From: CAIOZW01 sp049317725
GTDB lineage: Bacteria > Acidobacteriota > Blastocatellia > RBC074
DNA length: 19,426 nt
Reading direction: 5' to 3'
Assembly: GCA_049317725.1 (NCBI GenBank)
Contig: JBMOHS010000066.1
Coordinates: 1-19,426, forward strand
Shown: positions 17,116 through 19,426 of the stretch, in pieces
Position numbering within the stretch: the first letter of the stretch is position 1
Layout: every line of letters starts with the position of its first letter
Position numbers and translations under genes: made by a program
The notes under the pieces: model-generated
The model's database searches: none
What the model saw: the letters and a program-made list of their open reading frames with translations, nothing else
What the model was told of the DNA's origin: nothing

Positions 17116-17162
17116 AGAGCCCATCCGGGAAGGAAGCGATCCTTCTAGCCCGGATGGGCTCT
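17116..17162. terminator. Strong stem-loop after glgP, no T-tract
   Basis: A perfect 14-bp inverted repeat, AGAGCCCATCCGGG (17116-17129) and CCCGGATGGGCTCT (17149-17162), with an inner AAGGA/TCCTT pairing. It sits between the convergent ends of glgP and the exported five-cysteine protein gene. No run of T follows on either strand, so it may work with Rho or protect 3-prime ends. Confidence 0.65.
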
Positions 17163-17202
17163 CCAATCACACGTAAAAGGGCAGCGAAAAGGGCCCTGGG
17201 GT

Positions 17203-17622
17203 CTACTGGCTCTCACTCAAGGAGGTGACAGCGATCTTGCTTCCGTCGACCTTGCCCTCCACCTCGAAGACCGCTCCGCTCTCCTTGGCGCTCTTCTCCA
17301 AGGCGACTTTGGCGAGTTCACAGCCCTTCTCGTCGAACTCATAGAACTTGCCATCGGCGTAGAGACCGTAGCAGCTCGCCTTGCAGTTCTCCATCAGCGC
17401 GCACTTGCGCGTATGCTTCGAGGCCGCCGTCTGCGGGTCATCGCTCTTGGCGACTCTCGCCGAACAGGCCTTGTCGACGATATATCCGCTGAGCTTCTTG
17501 CTTGCGCCCTGGGCCAATCCGTCTCCCGTCGCCGAGAGGAGCAACAGCAGCCCAACGAGAAGAGAACCCGCAATCTGAATCGAAGAACGCATCATCGAAC
17601 GAAAGGCAATCATTTGTCGCAT
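17203..17622 (-). CDS. Small exported cysteine-containing protein, function unknown
   Basis: Secreted protein of 139 residues. Residues 1-38 are a signal peptide: Arg-containing n-region, the leucine core SLLVGLLLLLSATG, and a probable cut after GLAQ. The mature part begins KLSGYIVDKACSA and has five cysteines: C53, C74, C80, C84 and C101. The block KHTRKCALMENCKASCYGLYADGKFYEFDEKG resembles exported acidobacterial proteins I have seen without a named function. The C-terminal strand-rich part (FEVEGKVDGSKIAVTSL) looks like a small beta-barrel or OB-like domain. Cysteine spacing could bind metal or form disulfides, which the thioredoxin cluster elsewhere might service; that is speculation. The start at 17622 lacks an ideally spaced ribosome site (AAAGGA lies about 14 bases away); downstream ATGs at 17613, 17595 and 17592 are possible. 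Confidence 0.72.
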   Translation of the reverse strand: MRQMIAFRSMMRSSIQIAGSLLVGLLLLLSATGDGLAQGASKKLSGYIVDKACSARVAKSDDPQTAASKHTRKCALMENCKASCYGLYADGKFYEFDEKGCELAKVALEKSAKESGAVFEVEGKVDGSKIAVTSLSESQ

Positions 17623-17638
17623 CGGGAGGTATGTCCTT

Positions 17639-17660
17639 TCCTGAAGAGGTCCTGAAGAGG
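17639..17660. repeat. 11-bp tandem repeat, two copies
   Basis: TCCTGAAGAGG occurs twice in tandem at 17639-17649 and 17650-17660, about 17 bases upstream of the exported protein's start. It could be a paired regulator site or recent slippage. Confidence 0.6.
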
Positions 17661-17758
17661 GGATTCTGCGGATCTGACCACCCAGCAGAATCCAGCGGAG
17701 TCCAGCAACGAACCAGGGATAAGAGAGAGAAGAGGCCTCCCCTCACCGAGCCTGGTTC
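17661..17758. other. Two inverted repeats between the two minus-strand small genes
   Basis: GGATTCTGC (17661-17669) pairs with GCAGAATCC (17685-17693), a 9-bp stem with a 15-base loop. GAACCAGG (17710-17717) pairs with CCTGGTTC (17751-17758) around an inner GAGGCCTC palindrome. No T-tract is seen. They could end transcription of the 86-residue protein gene or control the exported protein gene. Confidence 0.45.
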
Positions 17759-17788
17759 AGCAAATGATCAAGAGGAAGGGCGACGGCG

Positions 17789-18049
17789 TTACAGAGCGCG
17801 AGGGGTCCGGTACTGTTCATACCGACGGGTTGGCTCATACTTGCTGGTCGAGACGGCAAGATCCTTCGATGGGGGCCCTTCCAGTCGGATAATCTCGATC
17901 GCTTCCTGATAGACGCGCTCGAGGTTTTCTGGCTGGAACCCGTTGTGTCGACAGGCACGTATATGGTCACGAACAATCTGCTCGACGGCGTCGCGCCCGA
18001 TCTCGTCCAACTCCTGGAGCGCGCGTAAAGCATGGGATGACAGCTTCAT
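17789..18049 (-). CDS. Small helical protein of unknown function
   Basis: Predicted cytoplasmic protein of 86 residues with no signal peptide. Residues 4-57 look like two or three amphipathic helices (ALRALQELDEIGRDAVEQIVRDHI, then NLERVYQEAIEIIRLEG); the tail is polar and basic (KYEPTRRYEQYRTPRAL). One cysteine only. No family was recognised; a small regulator or adaptor is conceivable but not shown. Start uncertain: ATG 18049 is used here; TTG 18055 is in frame with AAAGGA 8 bases upstream and may be the true start; the frame is open to 18136. The evidence for expression is a TTGACA/TATAGA promoter-like pair upstream at 18287-18316 and a structured AT-rich leader. Downstream on the same strand comes the exported cysteine protein, about 165 bases away. 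Confidence 0.6.
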   Translation of the reverse strand: MKLSSHALRALQELDEIGRDAVEQIVRDHIRACRHNGFQPENLERVYQEAIEIIRLEGPPSKDLAVSTSKYEPTRRYEQYRTPRAL

Positions 18050-18067
18050 TACCAAATCACCAGTCCT

Positions 18068-18103
18068 TTCGAGTATTTTCAATTCGAATATTTTCGATAT
18101 TTC
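18068..18103. repeat. Three TTCGA-TATTT-type repeats next to a gene start
   Basis: TTCGAGTATTTT begins at 18068, TTCGAATATTTT at 18083 and TTCGATATTTCC at 18093. They lie 20-55 bases upstream of the 86-residue protein's ATG, inside its likely leader. Possible repressor-binding or RNA-structure sites. Confidence 0.5.
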
Positions 18104-18269
18104 CAGTAGCAGATGGATTGTTGCAAGGCGGTTCAACCCTGGATCAAGGACAGACAGACCAACCTGCAGAACAGACCAAGCCAGGGCTGATCGGAGGGAC
18201 TCCCCGAAGAGGTACCTCCTTTATTTGTCGTTATTTATAGAATCCCGGGTAAATTCTTGCGGAGTGTAC

Positions 18270-18280
18270 CACAATTTGTG
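18270..18280. promoter_or_regulatory. 11-bp palindrome at predicted transcription start
   Basis: CACAA-T-TTGTG is a perfect dyad. It lies 7-17 bases downstream of the -10 box of the minus-strand promoter, where a bound repressor would block initiation. Confidence 0.5.
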
Positions 18281-18286
18281 TCGGTG

Positions 18287-18316
18287 TCTATACATTTTTT
18301 TACAGGATCTTGTCAA
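18287..18316 (-). promoter_or_regulatory. Strong sigma-70-like promoter for the 86-residue protein gene
   Basis: On the minus strand TTGACA (18316-18311), an 18-base spacer and TATAGA (18292-18287). This is the closest match to the consensus in the window. The leader to ATG 18049 would be about 230 bases. Confidence 0.65.
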
Positions 18317-18450
18317 ATCGGTGTCGCCAAGCACAACCGGTAGTGGACAATACCGGGAAATCGGTTGAGACAGAAGAGGTTAAGACGACAGTGGGCGAGG
18401 GAGATTGCAAACAGAGCCCAGGCGACGCGGGGAGCGCGGGTCATCCGCCG

Positions 18451-18459
18451 TGATATGAT
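18451..18459 (+). promoter_or_regulatory. Possible extended -10 promoter for mqnA
   Basis: TGATATGAT is an extended -10 element (TG, one base, TATGAT) about 48 bases before the mqnA ATG. There is no convincing -35 box. Confidence 0.35.
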
Positions 18460-18506
18460 GGGCGGGTTTGAGAGGGAGGAAGCGAAGAGAGCAGGAGGGA
18501 CGGGAA

Positions 18507-19415
18507 ATGATCCGGGTAGCCGCCTCGACATATCTCAATTCAGCGCCACTGGTCGACAGCTTCGCGCGGGGCCGTCTGGGAGATCGGTATTGCTATCTGG
18601 GAGACACAGCCCCCTCGCGATGTGCGGTCATGCTGGCGGAGGGGGCGTGTGAGATCGCCCTGATTCCGGTGATCGAGTACCAGCGAATTCCAGGACTGCA
18701 GGTCCTGCCAGGACTGAGCGTCGCCTCAAAGGAGCGGGTACGCAGTGTTCTGCTGGCTTCGCAGTGCCCCCTCGGAGAAGTACGGACCCTGGCCCTCGAC
18801 AGCCGATCTCGCACCTCACAGGCGTTGGTGCGGATCCTGTTGCGCCACCGCTATGGGGTAGGTGAGGTAGAGTGCTTAGAGCGCACACCAGAAGGAGTGG
18901 CGGAGTGTGGCAGGATTCTGGCGGAGGGTGACGCTGCCCTGGTGATCGGGGACCCGGCGATGCGGCTGGAAGCGGCCATTCAGCAGGGACAAGACCTGGG
19001 TGGGTGGAAGGGGCGGCTCTACGATCTGGCCACAGAATGGCGCGCGATGACGGGTCACCCCTTCGTCTTTGCAGTCTGGGCAGCGCGAGCCGAGCGGCTG
19101 CCGGATCTCCCGCGCGTCCGGGCCGACTTTGAGCAGGCGCGGGAGGAAGGTCTTGCCCGGCGGGACAAGATCGCGGCCGAGTACGCCACGAGCCTCGGAC
19201 TCCCCGCTGAGGACCTCTTCGATTACCTCAGCCGCAACGTGCATTATCGACTCGACCGGGAGGACCTGGCCGGACTGGAGGCCTACTACCGGCTTGCCCT
19301 TGCCGATGGACTGATTGGGACATACCGCCCGCTCCACTTTCTCGGAGAGGGCCCCCTCGACGAGCCTGCCGCCCTCCCTTCCCTTTCCCCAGACGCTGTC
19401 TCAGCTTATGCCTGA
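18507..19415 (+). CDS. mqnA: Chorismate dehydratase, futalosine pathway of menaquinone synthesis
   Basis: MqnA converts chorismate to 3-enolpyruvyl-benzoate, the first committed step of the futalosine route to menaquinone. It is 302 residues, slightly longer than the usual 270-285 owing to a C-terminal tail (PLDEPAALPSLSPDAVSAYA). The N-terminus IRVAASTYLNSAPL is the family hallmark; CAVMLAEGACEIALIPVIEYQRI and LASQCPLGEVRTLALDSRSRTSQALVRILL are the two substrate-binding lobes of this periplasmic-binding-protein-like fold; GDAALVIGDPAM and FVFAVWAAR follow. MqnD, the related enzyme later in the pathway, has a different N-terminus, so MqnA is preferred. ATG 18507 has AGGAGG 8 bases upstream; an in-frame extension to 18468 is non-conserved. 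No other mqn gene is in the window. Function implies menaquinone-based respiration. Confidence 0.92.
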   Translation: MIRVAASTYLNSAPLVDSFARGRLGDRYCYLGDTAPSRCAVMLAEGACEIALIPVIEYQRIPGLQVLPGLSVASKERVRSVLLASQCPLGEVRTLALDSRSRTSQALVRILLRHRYGVGEVECLERTPEGVAECGRILAEGDAALVIGDPAMRLEAAIQQGQDLGGWKGRLYDLATEWRAMTGHPFVFAVWAARAERLPDLPRVRADFEQAREEGLARRDKIAAEYATSLGLPAEDLFDYLSRNVHYRLDREDLAGLEAYYRLALADGLIGTYRPLHFLGEGPLDEPAALPSLSPDAVSAYA

Positions 19416-19426
19416 GCCCCCGCACC

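Larger units (their letters stand above)
18050..18506. other. Divergent control region, AT-richer than surroundings
   Basis: 457 bases between the 86-residue protein gene and mqnA. It holds three TTCGA-type repeats, a GAGGTACCTC palindrome at 18209-18218, a CACAA-T-TTGTG dyad at 18270-18280, a sigma-70-like promoter on the minus strand, a CCGGTA/TACCGG hairpin at 18337-18356 and a possible mqnA promoter. No gene is called. Confidence 0.6.

Noticed and set aside
17623..17909. Plus-strand frame with GGGAGGT before an ATG at 17631
   Set aside because: It runs antisense into the 86-residue protein gene and has no conserved features; the ribosome-site resemblance seems accidental.
18209..18222. 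Near-perfect ribosome binding sequence (minus-strand AAAGGAGGT) in the leader of the 86-residue protein gene
   Set aside because: No ATG, GTG or TTG follows at usable spacing, and the core is part of a GAGGTACCTC palindrome; probably fortuitous.

Overview
The window is GC-rich, Gram-negative bacterial DNA, most likely from Acidobacteriota. Lineage clues are a 1253-residue Oar-like TonB-dependent receptor with an N-terminal carboxypeptidase-regulatory-like domain (a family greatly expanded in Acidobacteriota), a bacterial CE15 glucuronoyl esterase, MqnA of the futalosine route to menaquinone, a LolA-like carrier and a small cysteine-bearing exported protein. No rRNA is present, so placement (possibly Blastocatellia) is inference. 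No tRNA, CRISPR array, transposase, integrase or phage gene was seen.

Layout. Positions 1-1774 (+): a LolA-like periplasmic carrier, then a radical SAM protein with six C-terminal cysteines. Positions 1793-6814 (all -): in transcription order nitrilase, YacG zinc protein, three tandem TlpA/ResA-like thioredoxin-fold proteins with different CXXC motifs, and pyruvate kinase; the last thioredoxin gene overlaps the pyruvate kinase start by 4 bp. Positions 6815-8014: 1.2 kb without a convincing gene but with hairpins, palindromes and a 13-bp inverted repeat pair. Positions 8015-11776 (+): the TonB-dependent receptor, ending at a bidirectional terminator shared with folA. Positions 11827-14558: folA (-), a secreted CE15 esterase (+), thyA (-), so the thymidylate/folate pair is split by an opposite-strand carbohydrate esterase. 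Positions 14945-17098 (+): compact alpha-glucan phosphorylase. Positions 17203-18049 (-): a five-cysteine exported protein and an 86-residue helical protein behind a good promoter-like sequence. Positions 18507-19415 (+): mqnA.

How the genes fit together. Most are housekeeping: glycolysis (pyk), glycogen or maltodextrin phosphorolysis (glgP), one-carbon/dTMP synthesis (thyA, folA), menaquinone (mqnA) and the envelope (LolA-like). The accessory signal is the triple thioredoxin cluster, probably an extracytoplasmic thiol-redox set, and the receptor plus CE15 esterase, which may belong to plant-polymer use. The most distinctive points are the three-paralogue redox cluster coupled to pyruvate kinase, the CE15 gene splitting thyA/folA, and the structured AT-richer control region ahead of the unknown 86-residue protein. 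I found no clear candidate for an entirely new defence or mobile system.
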